Shown here piece after piece: positions 1 to 7,977 of a stretch of 44,839 nucleotides of DNA. The position numbers and the translations under genes were made by a program. The DNA lies in the NCBI GenBank assembly GCA_903936565.1, contig CAIZVZ010000009.1:1-44839 (forward strand), given 5' to 3'. Below the pieces are notes generated by a model, which saw nothing but the letters and a program-made list of their open reading frames with translations, was not told the origin of the DNA and searched no databases. Position 1 is the first letter of the stretch; each line of letters opens with the position of its first letter. The stretch comes from an uncultured bacterium. Lineage in GTDB: Bacteria; Patescibacteriota; Minisyncoccia; Phycocordibacterales; CAIZLB01.

Positions 1-130
1 TGCCTGGGGTGAGCATGGCGGCGAAGGAGGTGATGGGTAAAAGGAAGGAGAAAGTTAGAGAGAAGAATAATATTCCGAGCAATAAAATATCTCTTTTTTT
101 GTATATTTTATTGATTAATATTTTTCTCAT
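1..130 (-). CDS. Partial secreted or membrane protein (N-terminus only)
   Basis: This gene is cut by the window start and is too short for the ORF track. Reading the minus strand from the ATG at 130 gives about 43 residues that form a textbook signal peptide: a basic start (MRKILINKIYKKR), a hydrophobic core (LLLGILFFSLTFSFLLPI) and a small-residue cleavage site (TSFAA). The mature protein lies outside the window, so its function cannot be told. It follows the ftsQ-like gene on the same strand with a spacer of about 115 bases. The sequence tactagtat lies directly before the start codon and there is no Shine-Dalgarno. Confidence 0.6.
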   Translation of the reverse strand, partial: MRKILINKIYKKRDILLLGILFFSLTFSFLLPITSFAAMLTPG

Positions 131-244
131 ATACTAGTACAGAAATCGCTCGTGTGAATAGAGGATTTATGTATATATAATACTATTTTTGGGGTTGATT
201 TGTAAGGGAAAGGTGGATGTAATCTGGGGATAACTTTTACTTTT

Positions 245-1321
245 TTATTGTGTTATTTTCTTCTTAACTTGCTCCCTACTTGTGGTTGCTTTTTTACCTG
301 TAGTCGTCTTACTTTTTGAGACCAAATTTGCATTTAAAGTTTTTGGGGCAGAAGTTACTGAGGAGGTAGAATTTTTTTCAGGTAAGACTTTTTTCGATGA
401 TGAAGCAGATGAATTGTCACGCGATGAAGTGCCAGATGAAGAGCTTGAGGATGTACCAATACTTAGACTTAACTCTCCTGACTTACTTGAACCATCATGC
501 AATTTGAAGAAAACCTTATTACCAAAGCGTGCGTCAACATAATCAAATAAAACCCCATTTGCCAATGCCTTGGTATTCAATGCAGTATTCAAGATACTAA
601 CAAAGTCATCCCCAACAGGTAGTGAAATTATTATTTTTCCATTATTTAATATTTGAAATTCAGCAGTTCTGACATCTACAATTTTAACGAAACCTGCAAT
701 CAAGTTTCTCTCCGCTAAATTTACTTTGACCTTCTGAATCTCTTCCATCACCTCTCCTGAGAGAGTACTTGATCCAGTATTTACATTAGCATCAACATAC
801 CTATTCAAACTTTGATCTGGCTCTCCAGTAACAGGTTGAAAAGCGCGGGCAATTGCATCAATGAAGTAACAGTTGGAAAATGAACCAGAAATAATCGATT
901 CTTCATTCTGACAAGAAACGGCTACAGCATTTTTCTCAATGATACTAAGCTCCAACTTATTAGTATCAACTGTTTTTATTTGCACATCAGCAAATGTGTG
1001 AAATTTATTCAACAAATTTTGCTTAATTTTTTCCTTTGGATAAAAGAAAATATTCTTTCGAGGCAAGACCAGTGCGTAACTTCCACCGACATCAGATTCC
1101 ACTTGGTCGATTACCTCCTGAGTATTTGCCGATTGCAAACCTTTAATTTGAATTTCTGAAATTGAAAAAACCGATAGTCGAACTATAAAAACCAATCCAA
1201 TTAGAATACACAAAAACAATATCGCTATAATAATTAATTTAACGATTTTTGCTTTCTTCCGCTTCTTGTAAACAGCGGAATGTTTTAAAACATCCTTTGT
1301 ATGTCTATAATTCCTTTGCAT
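245..1321 (-). CDS. ftsQ: FtsQ/DivIB-like cell division protein
   Basis: Probable FtsQ/DivIB, the bitopic membrane protein that helps assemble the divisome. The 358-residue product has a basic cytoplasmic tail (1-26), one membrane segment (about 27-50) and a POTRA-like domain right after it (FSISEIQIKGLQSANTQEV), followed by a region ending NKLELSIIEKNAVAV, typical of FtsQ. The last 70 residues are a Ser/Thr/Lys-rich disordered tail, longer than in most homologues. The start overlaps the 3' end of serS by 17 bases, so the two are probably co-transcribed and translationally coupled. Seen: topology and POTRA pattern. Inferred: the FtsQ name, because POTRA domains also occur elsewhere. Confidence 0.75.
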   Translation of the reverse strand: MQRNYRHTKDVLKHSAVYKKRKKAKIVKLIIIAILFLCILIGLVFIVRLSVFSISEIQIKGLQSANTQEVIDQVESDVGGSYALVLPRKNIFFYPKEKIKQNLLNKFHTFADVQIKTVDTNKLELSIIEKNAVAVSCQNEESIISGSFSNCYFIDAIARAFQPVTGEPDQSLNRYVDANVNTGSSTLSGEVMEEIQKVKVNLAERNLIAGFVKIVDVRTAEFQILNNGKIIISLPVGDDFVSILNTALNTKALANGVLFDYVDARFGNKVFFKLHDGSSKSGELSLSIGTSSSSSSGTSSRDNSSASSSKKVLPEKNSTSSVTSAPKTLNANLVSKSKTTTGKKATTSREQVKKKITQ

Positions 1322-2681
1322 CTTCGTTTAGAACGGAGGTGTCGGTGGAATCGGCGGAATGTTCGACGTTAGTAAGTGGTGCGGTAGTCGCGTGGGTAAC
1401 AACAGCTTCGGGCGCATTTATAACAGAAACGCCGCTCATGTATGGTCTTAGAATCTCTGGTACAACGATTGATCCGTCTGCCTGTTGATTATTTTCAACA
1501 ATTGATATGAGAACTCGCGGAGTTGCAATGGCAGTATTGTTCAATGAGTGGGCGAAACGCAACTTTCCTTCTGTATCACGATATCTAATATTCAATCTTC
1601 TTGTTTGGAAATCATGGAAATATGATGATGAGTGAGTTTCTCCATATCTATTTTCTGACGGTATCCAAGCTTCAATGTCATATTTCTTAACTTGTCCAAG
1701 TCCAATATCACCTCCACAGTTAATAACAACGTGATGTGGTAGACCAAGCGCTTGCAAAAATTCTTCCGCGTTTTTTGTTAGCTCCTCATGGAATTTTACC
1801 GACATCTCATGTGATGCTTCACACAAAATAACTTGCTCTAGTTTAAAAAATTCATGAACTCTATAGACTCCCTTTGTTTGCTTACCATGACTTCCCGCTT
1901 CTCGTCTAAAACATGGGGAAAATGCCAACATCTTCTTTGGTAAATCTTTCAGATCAATTATTTCATCAGAATAGTATGACATTGTCGCAACTTCTCCAGT
2001 TCCTGCTAGATAATCTGTATCTTGTGTTTTATATAGATCGTCTTCTCCTTGAGGAATATATCCAGTACCAAGCAGAGTTTCTCTTCTAACAAGTGATGGG
2101 ACAATCATTGGATCAAATCCACGCTTTGTAAAGAAATCCATCGCTGCTTGCCAAACAGCAAACTCAAGTCGCGCTCCAGCATTTTTCAAAAAATATCCTC
2201 TGAATCCCGCAACCTTTGTTCCTCTTTCGAAATCTGCCATGTCATTTTGAAGCATCAAGTCAATGTGACCCTTTGGTGTAAAATCAAATTTAGGAATTTC
2301 TCCCCATGTTCTAACCTCCACGTTATCTGCATCATCAAGCCCGTCTGGCACTGACATATCAGGGATATTAGGAACAGCAACCATAAGTTGTTGCCATTCT
2401 TTCATTATTTCACCAAATCTCTCCTCTTCAACCTTAATCAAATCCTTCAAATCACGCATCTCGGCGATTAGTCGATCCCTGTCGGCTTGATCGGCAGTTG
2501 GACGAGTAATATTTTCTCCAACTTTATTTTGCTCAGCCTTTTTGTTCTCAATAGATGTTAGCAAGGACCTTCTAGCGTCGTCTACTTCAATTAATTTATT
2601 AACGTCGAAGTTAATATGCTTTTTCTTAGCACCAGCGTCGATAAGATCCTTATTTTCGCGTATAAATTTAATATCTAACAT
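1305..2681 (-). CDS. serS: Seryl-tRNA synthetase
   Basis: Class II aminoacyl-tRNA synthetase that charges tRNA-Ser. The N-terminal coiled-coil arm (about 1-110, starting MLDIKFIRENKDLI) binds the tRNA long variable arm. The catalytic core shows motif 2 (FSPCFRREAGSHGKQTKG) and motif 3 near the end (ILRPYMSG), with the seryl-specific segment ENRYGETHSSSYFHDFQTRR between them. At 458 residues it is slightly longer than usual because about 40 residues of Ala/Thr/Ser-rich tail follow motif 3, without an obvious fold. The ATG at 2681 is preceded by an A/G-rich stretch rather than a clear Shine-Dalgarno. It is divergent from dprA across 69 bases. Confidence 0.97.
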   Translation of the reverse strand: MLDIKFIRENKDLIDAGAKKKHINFDVNKLIEVDDARRSLLTSIENKKAEQNKVGENITRPTADQADRDRLIAEMRDLKDLIKVEEERFGEIMKEWQQLMVAVPNIPDMSVPDGLDDADNVEVRTWGEIPKFDFTPKGHIDLMLQNDMADFERGTKVAGFRGYFLKNAGARLEFAVWQAAMDFFTKRGFDPMIVPSLVRRETLLGTGYIPQGEDDLYKTQDTDYLAGTGEVATMSYYSDEIIDLKDLPKKMLAFSPCFRREAGSHGKQTKGVYRVHEFFKLEQVILCEASHEMSVKFHEELTKNAEEFLQALGLPHHVVINCGGDIGLGQVKKYDIEAWIPSENRYGETHSSSYFHDFQTRRLNIRYRDTEGKLRFAHSLNNTAIATPRVLISIVENNQQADGSIVVPEILRPYMSGVSVINAPEAVVTHATTAPLTNVEHSADSTDTSVLNEDAKEL

Positions 2682-2738
2682 CTTTTTTTCTTTTGTTTTT
2701 CTTTATGAATAATTTATAGAAATATCATATCATATTGT

Positions 2739-2744
2739 TATGAT
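2739..2744 (+). promoter_or_regulatory. -10 hexamer of dprA, leaderless arrangement
   Basis: TATGAT lies exactly 6 bases before the dprA ATG, so transcription should start at or next to the A of the start codon. No convincing -35 is seen 16-18 bases upstream. The same spacing recurs before 11041, 17299 and 35888. Confidence 0.45.
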
Positions 2745-2750
2745 TTAGCC

Positions 2751-3728
2751 ATGCAAATTAAACAAATTAAGGCAATGGACTATCCAAGATTATTAATACA
2801 AATTAGTGACCCACCAAGGACACTCTATTATATTAGCAAGGAAAATGATGGGGATTTGGTAGAAAAACCTCAAGAGACGGGGGTCGCGCCAGGCTCGACG
2901 AAAGAAAGTTCAGCCAAGACCGGCGGGCTAATTTGGCGTATAGCCAATGATAAAGCCCTCAAAATCATCTGCATAGTTGGCTCACGTTCATACACAGAAT
3001 ACGGACAGATGGTGTGCGAGAAATTAATCGAGGGGCTCTCTATATATAGAGATAAAATTGCCATAGTTTCAGGGCTTGCAATTGGCATAGACAGTATTGT
3101 TCACAGATTATGTTTACGTCACAAAATACCATGTATTGCAATTCCTGGGTCAGGGCTCAGTAGCGATGTCTTGTATCCAAGAAGTAATGTCCGATTGGCA
3201 GAGCAAATTTATGAAAGTGGTGGAATCTTAGTTTCCGAATTTGAGCCGGATATGCGTGCAAATGTCTGGACATTTCCTTTGCGGAATAGAATCATGGCGG
3301 GCGTCTCAGATTTAACAGTCGTCATAGAAGGAAAAAGAGATTCAGGAACGATGATCACCGCACGTTTAGCAGTTGAATACAATCGTGATGTTCTGGCAGT
3401 ACCAGGTTCTATATTTAGCATTCATTCAGAAGGTCCGAGAGAATTAATCAAACAAGGTGCCATTCCAATTTCTTCCGCAGTTGATATAACAGACGCGCTT
3501 GGCATTACGGAATATACAGTCAAAGAGGTTTCGCAAACACTTTTTGATTCTTGCGGAGAAGATGAAAAGAAAATTCTAGATTATTTAGACTCACCCAAAA
3601 CGACAGATGAATTATGTCAGAGAACTGGATTTAATATTTCTAAAACTTTGGTTACCGTATCCATGCTTCAAATGCGCGGGTTAGTCGAGGACAGATGTGG
3701 AAAGGTTTATTCGAAGCTTGTTCTATAA
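2751..3728 (+). CDS. dprA: DprA/Smf DNA-processing protein
   Basis: DprA binds incoming single-stranded DNA and loads RecA during natural transformation, in the cytoplasm. The Rossmann-like DprA core runs from about residue 70 to 235 and shows the family signatures IVGSRSYTEYG, VSGLAIGIDSIVHR, IPGSGLSSDVLYP, SEFEPDM and RNRIMAGVSD. A C-terminal winged helix (about 265-325; KTTDELCQRTGFNISKTL) completes the usual architecture at a normal length of 325 residues. The N-terminal 65 residues are divergent and lack the SAM domain of some homologues. It is convergent with the next gene, 15 bases away. DprA is widely kept in CPR bacteria. Confidence 0.93.
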   Translation: MQIKQIKAMDYPRLLIQISDPPRTLYYISKENDGDLVEKPQETGVAPGSTKESSAKTGGLIWRIANDKALKIICIVGSRSYTEYGQMVCEKLIEGLSIYRDKIAIVSGLAIGIDSIVHRLCLRHKIPCIAIPGSGLSSDVLYPRSNVRLAEQIYESGGILVSEFEPDMRANVWTFPLRNRIMAGVSDLTVVIEGKRDSGTMITARLAVEYNRDVLAVPGSIFSIHSEGPRELIKQGAIPISSAVDITDALGITEYTVKEVSQTLFDSCGEDEKKILDYLDSPKTTDELCQRTGFNISKTLVTVSMLQMRGLVEDRCGKVYSKLVL

Positions 3729-3743
3729 ATTAACATGGGCATT

Positions 3744-4295
3744 TTATTCGGATTGAATATTACCTTTTCTACTAGCACACTCCTGTATCAGCCTTGATAA
3801 ATTATCTTTACTAAATCTTTTAGACAAAGATCTATAATACGCAGGGTGTTGTTGCCAGTCCGACTCACTTGAGTTGAGGACTGCAGTACAAAGCTCTCCA
3901 AGCGACATCTTTGCTGTAAGGTCATCGCGAAGTAACTCTGTTTCATTAATAGTTATAATATTAAGACTCTCAAGAAACATTCTCATTAGCCTCAGCTTCT
4001 CTGTGGAGGCAATATACATGTTTGTGTTTTCAAAAAAACTTCCGAAACCCAAGGAGCCAATCATCTCAGCAAATAGCTGATCATGAGCCTTTTTCTCCTG
4101 CGCCTTAAGCTCGCTGGCACGATTTAACCTTTCAATAGTCTGATCATCTAAGCCTAGTGTAACGATATTATCGGGTGTTTCTTCATTTGCCAATTCATTC
4201 ACCACTTCTTGTTTAACCTCTAGTGCATCACCAACCTCACCCTTCCTTTTGGAAGCGAAGTTATGATGAAATATACTATCGGGTGATTCTGTCAT
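3744..4295 (-). CDS. Hypothetical soluble protein
   Basis: A 183-residue protein I do not recognise. The first 50 residues are acidic and polar. A helical region follows (RLNRASELKAQEKKAHDQLFAEMIGSL), then an alpha-rich C-terminal half rich in Leu and Ser with a basic end (KRFSKDNLSRLIQECASRKG). There is no membrane segment or signal peptide. It stands alone between dprA and topA, convergent with the former and divergent from the latter. Codon use matches its neighbours, so it is likely a real lineage-specific gene. Confidence 0.6.
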   Translation of the reverse strand: MTESPDSIFHHNFASKRKGEVGDALEVKQEVVNELANEETPDNIVTLGLDDQTIERLNRASELKAQEKKAHDQLFAEMIGSLGFGSFFENTNMYIASTEKLRLMRMFLESLNIITINETELLRDDLTAKMSLGELCTAVLNSSESDWQQHPAYYRSLSKRFSKDNLSRLIQECASRKGNIQSE

Positions 4296-4420
4296 GAATT
4301 ATATATTAGCAAATAACATATAAAATGACACGTATTCATAATACCTAGCCCGATAATTAGCGGCGGTAATTTTTACTTAAATTTGCGCAATCTCGATATA
4401 TGTAGTATTAATTATAACTA

Positions 4421-6628
4421 ATGGCAAAAAACCTACTGATCGTTGAGTCCCCCGCTAAAGCAAAAATCATCTCCAAATATTTGGAGGGTGAATATGATGT
4501 TGTGGCTTCAGTTGGCCACATTAGAGACCTACCAAAGAGCAACAGAACTGCAATTGATATCCCTGCAGGATTCGTCCCCCACTATGAAGTTTCCCCTGGA
4601 AAGGAGAAAGTGATAAGTGACATCAAAGCACGGGCTAAAAAAGCTGGAACTGTTCTTCTAGCGACTGACCCCGACCGTGAAGGAGAAGCAATTGCGTGGC
4701 ACCTAAAAGAAGTGCTTGGATTAAAAAATCCAAAGCGTGTTGTTTATCAAGAAATTACCAAGGAAGCAATACGAGATGCGATTGCACACCCTCGAGAGAT
4801 TGATGACAATATGAGAAAGGCTCAGGAAGCTAGAAGAGTATTGGACAGACTTGTTGGATATGACCTATCTGGTGTTATTTGGAAAAAAGTTAGATACGGT
4901 CTTTCTGCAGGTAGAGTTCAGTCCCCTGCGCTACGTATTCTTGTAGAACGTGAAAGAGAAATCAAAGCCTTCATACCTGAAGCCTATTATCCAGTTTCCG
5001 CTGAATTTACAAACAAAGACGGTGCTGTTTTGCAGATGGCATGTACAGAAGAGATAAAAGAAAAAGCGCGAGCCGAGGAAGTTACAGCACTTGGGGAGAA
5101 AACCACTTGGAAAGTTAAAGATATTGAAGAGACAGAATTAAAGAGAACCTCTCGCCCACCATTCACAACTTCAACTCTGCAACAAGCAGCATCATCGAGA
5201 CTTGGTTTTACCCCATCAAGGACAATGGGCATAGCACAAAAGCTATATGAAGGTGGACACATCACATACATGCGTACTGACAGTACAAACCTAAGCGCCC
5301 TTGCAATACAAGAAGCAAGTGTAGTTATTAAAAAAGAATTTGGTGACAAATACGCAGAAACTAAAGCCTTCAAATCAACAAGTAAAAACGCTCAGGAAGC
5401 CCATGAGGCAATCAGACCGACTCACCTATCTCTTGCAAAGGCAGGTGGAAATGATGATGAAAAGAAATTGTATGCATTAATCAGAGCTAGAACCCTGGCT
5501 TCTCAAATGTCGGACGCAAGAATTGCAAGAACAAAAATAATTGCATGCGCTGATGGTGATGCAGACACTAACAAAAAACTCCCAAACTTTGCTGTGACTG
5601 GATCTCGCGTAATTTTTGATGGATGGCTAAAGGCAGATCCAGATGCTGTTGGTGAAGATGTTATTTTGCCAAAAACAGAGAAGGATGAGAAATTAAAACT
5701 TGAAAAATTGGTATGGGTTGAAAAATTCACAGAACCACCAAGTCGATATTCTGAAGCTGGTCTTGTTAAAGAATTGGACAAAAAAGGTATTGGCCGTCCT
5801 TCAACTTATGCAAGCATTATTAAGACTTTGGAGACAAGACAATATGTGGAGAAAGTTGGAAAATCACTGAAGCCAACTGACACTGGAGAAGTTGTCATCA
5901 CATTCCTCGAAGAACACTTCCTTAAATATGTAGACTACGATTTTACGGCTGAAATGGAAAATGAGCTGGACGATATTGCAGGCGGAAAAGCGGAATATGT
6001 TCCCACAATAAAAAAGTTCTACTCCCCTCTTACAAAAATTATTGAAGAGAAACTTGATATTGAAAAAATTACAAACCTTGGTGTTGCAGATGCATCGCAC
6101 GTCTGTCCAAAATGTGGGGCAAGCATGATAATCAAACTCGCAAGAACTGGAAAGTTTTTGAGTTGTTCAAAATATCCCGATTGCGACGGCGCACTTACAA
6201 ATGAAGGTGTTTTAATTAAGACAGATGAACCAATAGGTACCGATCCTGAAACTGGTCTTCCAATTTTCACAAAGATTGGCAGATTTGGACCATATGTTCA
6301 ACTGGGACTAAAGACTCCAGAAAACAAGAAACCAAGAATGGCATCTATTCCAAAGGAGGTTGACCCAAGTAATGTTTCTATTGAGCAAGCCTTGGTTTAT
6401 CTTTCACTTCCAAGGGTTTTGGGAAAGCACCCTGAGAGCGGAAAAAATATTACAGCAAGCATCGGAAGATTTGGACCATACATTGTTCACGATGCTGATT
6501 TTAGATCTCTAAAGACTGACGATGTTTATACAATTACATTAGAGCGTGCACTTGAAATACTGGCTCTACCAAAGGTTGTTGGAAAACGTGGTGGGTTTAA
6601 GAAAAAGACAGATACTATTGACAAATAG
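4421..6628 (+). CDS. topA: DNA topoisomerase I (type IA)
   Basis: Relaxes negative supercoils by transient single-strand cleavage. The N-terminal Toprim domain (1-120) carries the metal-binding DPDREGE at 83-89. The active-site tyrosine is Tyr283 in YMRTDSTNLS. The strand-gating core extends to about 550 (GIGRPSTYASIIKTL). One four-cysteine zinc ribbon follows (about 561-590, CPKCGASM...CSKYPDC), then two GRFGPY repeats of the TopA C-terminal Toprim_Crpt type (about 620 and 681) and a basic tail. The 735-residue length is normal for a bacterial enzyme with one zinc ribbon. It is monocistronic, with tataac just upstream of the ATG and no Shine-Dalgarno. Confidence 0.97.
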   Translation: MAKNLLIVESPAKAKIISKYLEGEYDVVASVGHIRDLPKSNRTAIDIPAGFVPHYEVSPGKEKVISDIKARAKKAGTVLLATDPDREGEAIAWHLKEVLGLKNPKRVVYQEITKEAIRDAIAHPREIDDNMRKAQEARRVLDRLVGYDLSGVIWKKVRYGLSAGRVQSPALRILVEREREIKAFIPEAYYPVSAEFTNKDGAVLQMACTEEIKEKARAEEVTALGEKTTWKVKDIEETELKRTSRPPFTTSTLQQAASSRLGFTPSRTMGIAQKLYEGGHITYMRTDSTNLSALAIQEASVVIKKEFGDKYAETKAFKSTSKNAQEAHEAIRPTHLSLAKAGGNDDEKKLYALIRARTLASQMSDARIARTKIIACADGDADTNKKLPNFAVTGSRVIFDGWLKADPDAVGEDVILPKTEKDEKLKLEKLVWVEKFTEPPSRYSEAGLVKELDKKGIGRPSTYASIIKTLETRQYVEKVGKSLKPTDTGEVVITFLEEHFLKYVDYDFTAEMENELDDIAGGKAEYVPTIKKFYSPLTKIIEEKLDIEKITNLGVADASHVCPKCGASMIIKLARTGKFLSCSKYPDCDGALTNEGVLIKTDEPIGTDPETGLPIFTKIGRFGPYVQLGLKTPENKKPRMASIPKEVDPSNVSIEQALVYLSLPRVLGKHPESGKNITASIGRFGPYIVHDADFRSLKTDDVYTITLERALEILALPKVVGKRGGFKKKTDTIDK

Positions 6629-6687
6629 AGATATCGTTATATACTATTGTCAGGTTTCAATGAATGGATTGGGTTAGTTTTAGACTA

Positions 6688-6746
6688 CTTGAATTTGGAA
6701 TGGCGTACACCAGTTAAAGCTCTGTTGTATGGCTTACAAATTCAAG
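6688..6746 (+). promoter_or_regulatory. 5'-UTR hairpin before the 67-residue gene
   Basis: CTTGAATTTG pairs perfectly with CAAATTCAAG. Inside, GCGTACACCAG pairs imperfectly with CTGTTGTATGGC, so almost all 59 bases fold into one long stem-loop. A 31-base A/C-rich linker without Shine-Dalgarno leads to the ATG at 6778. Similar hairpins precede the genes starting at 22429 and 33449. Confidence 0.55.
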
Positions 6747-6777
6747 CAACTCCAACCGAAACACACCAACTCCACAG

Positions 6778-6981
6778 ATGAACAAGATCATGATTAATTT
6801 ATTCGCCGGACTGGCCGGAGTCCTCGCCGCTCAATTGGTAAGGAACCTGCTCGGCCCTGAAGAGGAGCAGACCCCACTCATTGAGACCGGAGAAGCCTTC
6901 GTTAAGGACGTCGCTGCTGGAATCACCAGAGCGACAACCGAAGCAATCACCAGTGCCGCGAGAAAGGGAATAATTGGCTAA
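6778..6981 (+). CDS. Small hypothetical protein, possibly membrane-associated
   Basis: A 67-residue protein with a hydrophobic, Gly/Ala-rich N-terminus (INLFAGLAGVLAAQLVRNLL) that could be a short membrane anchor, an acidic middle (GPEEEQTP) and an amphipathic Ala/Thr-rich C-terminus. I recognise no family. The gene is clearly richer in GC than its neighbours and sits in its own unit with a 5'-UTR hairpin and a terminator. That architecture argues it is a real, possibly highly expressed gene. A minus-strand ORF over the same bases is a shadow. Confidence 0.6.
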   Translation: MNKIMINLFAGLAGVLAAQLVRNLLGPEEEQTPLIETGEAFVKDVAAGITRATTEAITSAARKGIIG

Positions 6982-7011
6982 GGTAACTACATTATCTCCC
7001 AATCCTCAAAC

Positions 7012-7055
7012 CAACGCCTAGTACCATCCACGTGGACTCGGCGTTGTTTTCTTTT
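7012..7055 (+). terminator. Intrinsic terminator of the 67-residue gene
   Basis: CAACGCC pairs with GGCGTTG around a CCACGTGG palindrome and is followed by TTTTCTTTT. Confidence 0.7.
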
Positions 7056-7078
7056 AAATATACAAATCGCACCATTAA

Positions 7079-7107
7079 CTTTGAGGTCACAAATTGTAAC
7101 TTCAAAG
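7079..7107. repeat. Palindromic element, ORF6N-locus family (copy 1)
   Basis: A 29-base imperfect palindrome beginning CTTTGAGGTCACAA and ending TTGTAACTTCAAAG. It has the same TTGA..GTC.CAA core as the other copies around the ORF6N gene. Confidence 0.65.
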
Positions 7108-7130
7108 AAAGTATTATTTATAGACAATTG

Positions 7131-7155
7131 TTGGAAGTCATAAACTGTGACCTAA
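7131..7155. repeat. Degenerate palindromic element (copy 2)
   Basis: TTGGAAGTCATAAAC followed by TGTGACCTAA keeps the core of the family but has several unpaired positions. Confidence 0.45.
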
Positions 7156-7178
7156 GACAGACCTCTATAGTTAGCCCT

Positions 7179-7211
7179 CTGTTTGAAGTCGCAATTTGCG
7201 ACTTCAAACAG
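7179..7211. repeat. Perfect palindromic element (copy 3)
   Basis: CTGTTTGAAGTCGCAA and TTGCGACTTCAAACAG are 16-base perfect arms separated by one base. It lies about 30 bases beyond the 3' end of the ORF6N gene. Confidence 0.8.
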
Positions 7212-7240
7212 ACCCTTATAATTAGCCGTTCAAACCCTAT

Positions 7241-7843
7241 TCATTTATCAACCACAAAACCAAACTTACCCTTCGGTTTTTCCTTTTCATAAGTTAATGC
7301 TCTGATTGATTTAAATATTTCATTAAATAAAATTTCGTTATTTAATTCCATTTCTTCAACTTTTTCTTTCAAATCCTTATAAGCATCTATCATTTCTCGC
7401 ATTTTCGTAAATACTCTGATAATTTGAATGTTCACCTGAATTGCCCTGTCGCTATTTAACACACTTGAGAGCATGGCAATTCCCTGCTCTGTAAAAGTCA
7501 TCGGCATCTTTCTATCTCCACCTCTGCCTACCTTATTTTTAGGTCTCGAACTTGATATCGCAATTTTCGATATCAAGTTTTCACTATTACTCTCCCCATC
7601 GTTCAAGGTCACAAATTGTGACCTTGAACATATTTCAGATTCTTCCTTTGTTAATTGAAACATAAAGTCCTCTGGAAACCTGTCTGAATTTCTTTTAACA
7701 GATTCATTTAATCTCTTTGTTTCGACTCCATACAACATCGCCAAATCTCTGTCCAACATCACCTTTTGGCCTCTTATAATATAAATATTCTCTCTTACAG
7801 TCTCAATGGTTAACGAGACATCCCTTATTTCTTTTTCTTGCAT
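7241..7843 (-). CDS. ORF6N-domain DNA-binding protein
   Basis: The 200-residue protein has the ORF6N (KilA-N-related) domain at its N-terminus: IYIIRGQKVMLDRDLAMLYGVETKRLNESVKRN and FPEDFMFQLTKEE. The conserved FTEQGIAMLSSVLNSDRAI segment follows at about 120-140, then a coiled coil (about 150-190). Such proteins come from phages and mobile elements and are common in CPR genomes; a regulatory role is likely but unproven. Oddly, between the two conserved blocks are about 35 residues encoded partly by two nearly perfect DNA palindromes (SRSQFVTL and SKIAISS), of the same family that litters both flanks. The frame stays open. Confidence 0.85.
   Translation of the reverse strand: MQEKEIRDVSLTIETVRENIYIIRGQKVMLDRDLAMLYGVETKRLNESVKRNSDRFPEDFMFQLTKEESEICSRSQFVTLNDGESNSENLISKIAISSSRPKNKVGRGGDRKMPMTFTEQGIAMLSSVLNSDRAIQVNIQIIRVFTKMREMIDAYKDLKEKVEEMELNNEILFNEIFKSIRALTYEKEKPKGKFGFVVDK
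7551..7577. repeat. Palindromic element inside the ORF6N gene (copy 4)
   Basis: CTTGATATCG and CGATATCAAG are perfect arms with a 7-base centre. The element lies in frame and codes for the residues SKIAISS on the minus strand. Confidence 0.8.
7601..7629. repeat. Palindromic element inside the ORF6N gene (copy 5)
   Basis: GTTCAAGGTCACAA and TTGTGACCTTGAAC are perfect 14-base arms with a 1-base centre, coding in frame for SRSQFVTL. Confidence 0.8.
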
Positions 7844-7907
7844 GGATACAATCCTACCTGATGGACATAATGCTTCTATAAATATTTCTTAAAGAATTTA
7901 TAAAGAA

Positions 7908-7940
7908 AATCTTGATATCACAAACTGTGATATCAAGATT
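7908..7940. repeat. Palindromic element between parB and the ORF6N gene (copy 6)
   Basis: AATCTTGATATCACA and TGTGATATCAAGATT are perfect 15-base arms around AAC. It sits 64 bases upstream of the ORF6N start and 37 bases beyond the parB stop, so as RNA it could also act as a 3' hairpin for parB. Confidence 0.8.
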
Positions 7941-7977
7941 TCTGCCGTCCATTTTTATCACGCTCGACGTCGACTGT

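Noticed and set aside
7032-7292. 86-residue plus-strand ORF over the palindromes
   Set aside because: Its residues are palindrome translations and the end of the ORF6N gene read backwards; no family pattern or start context.
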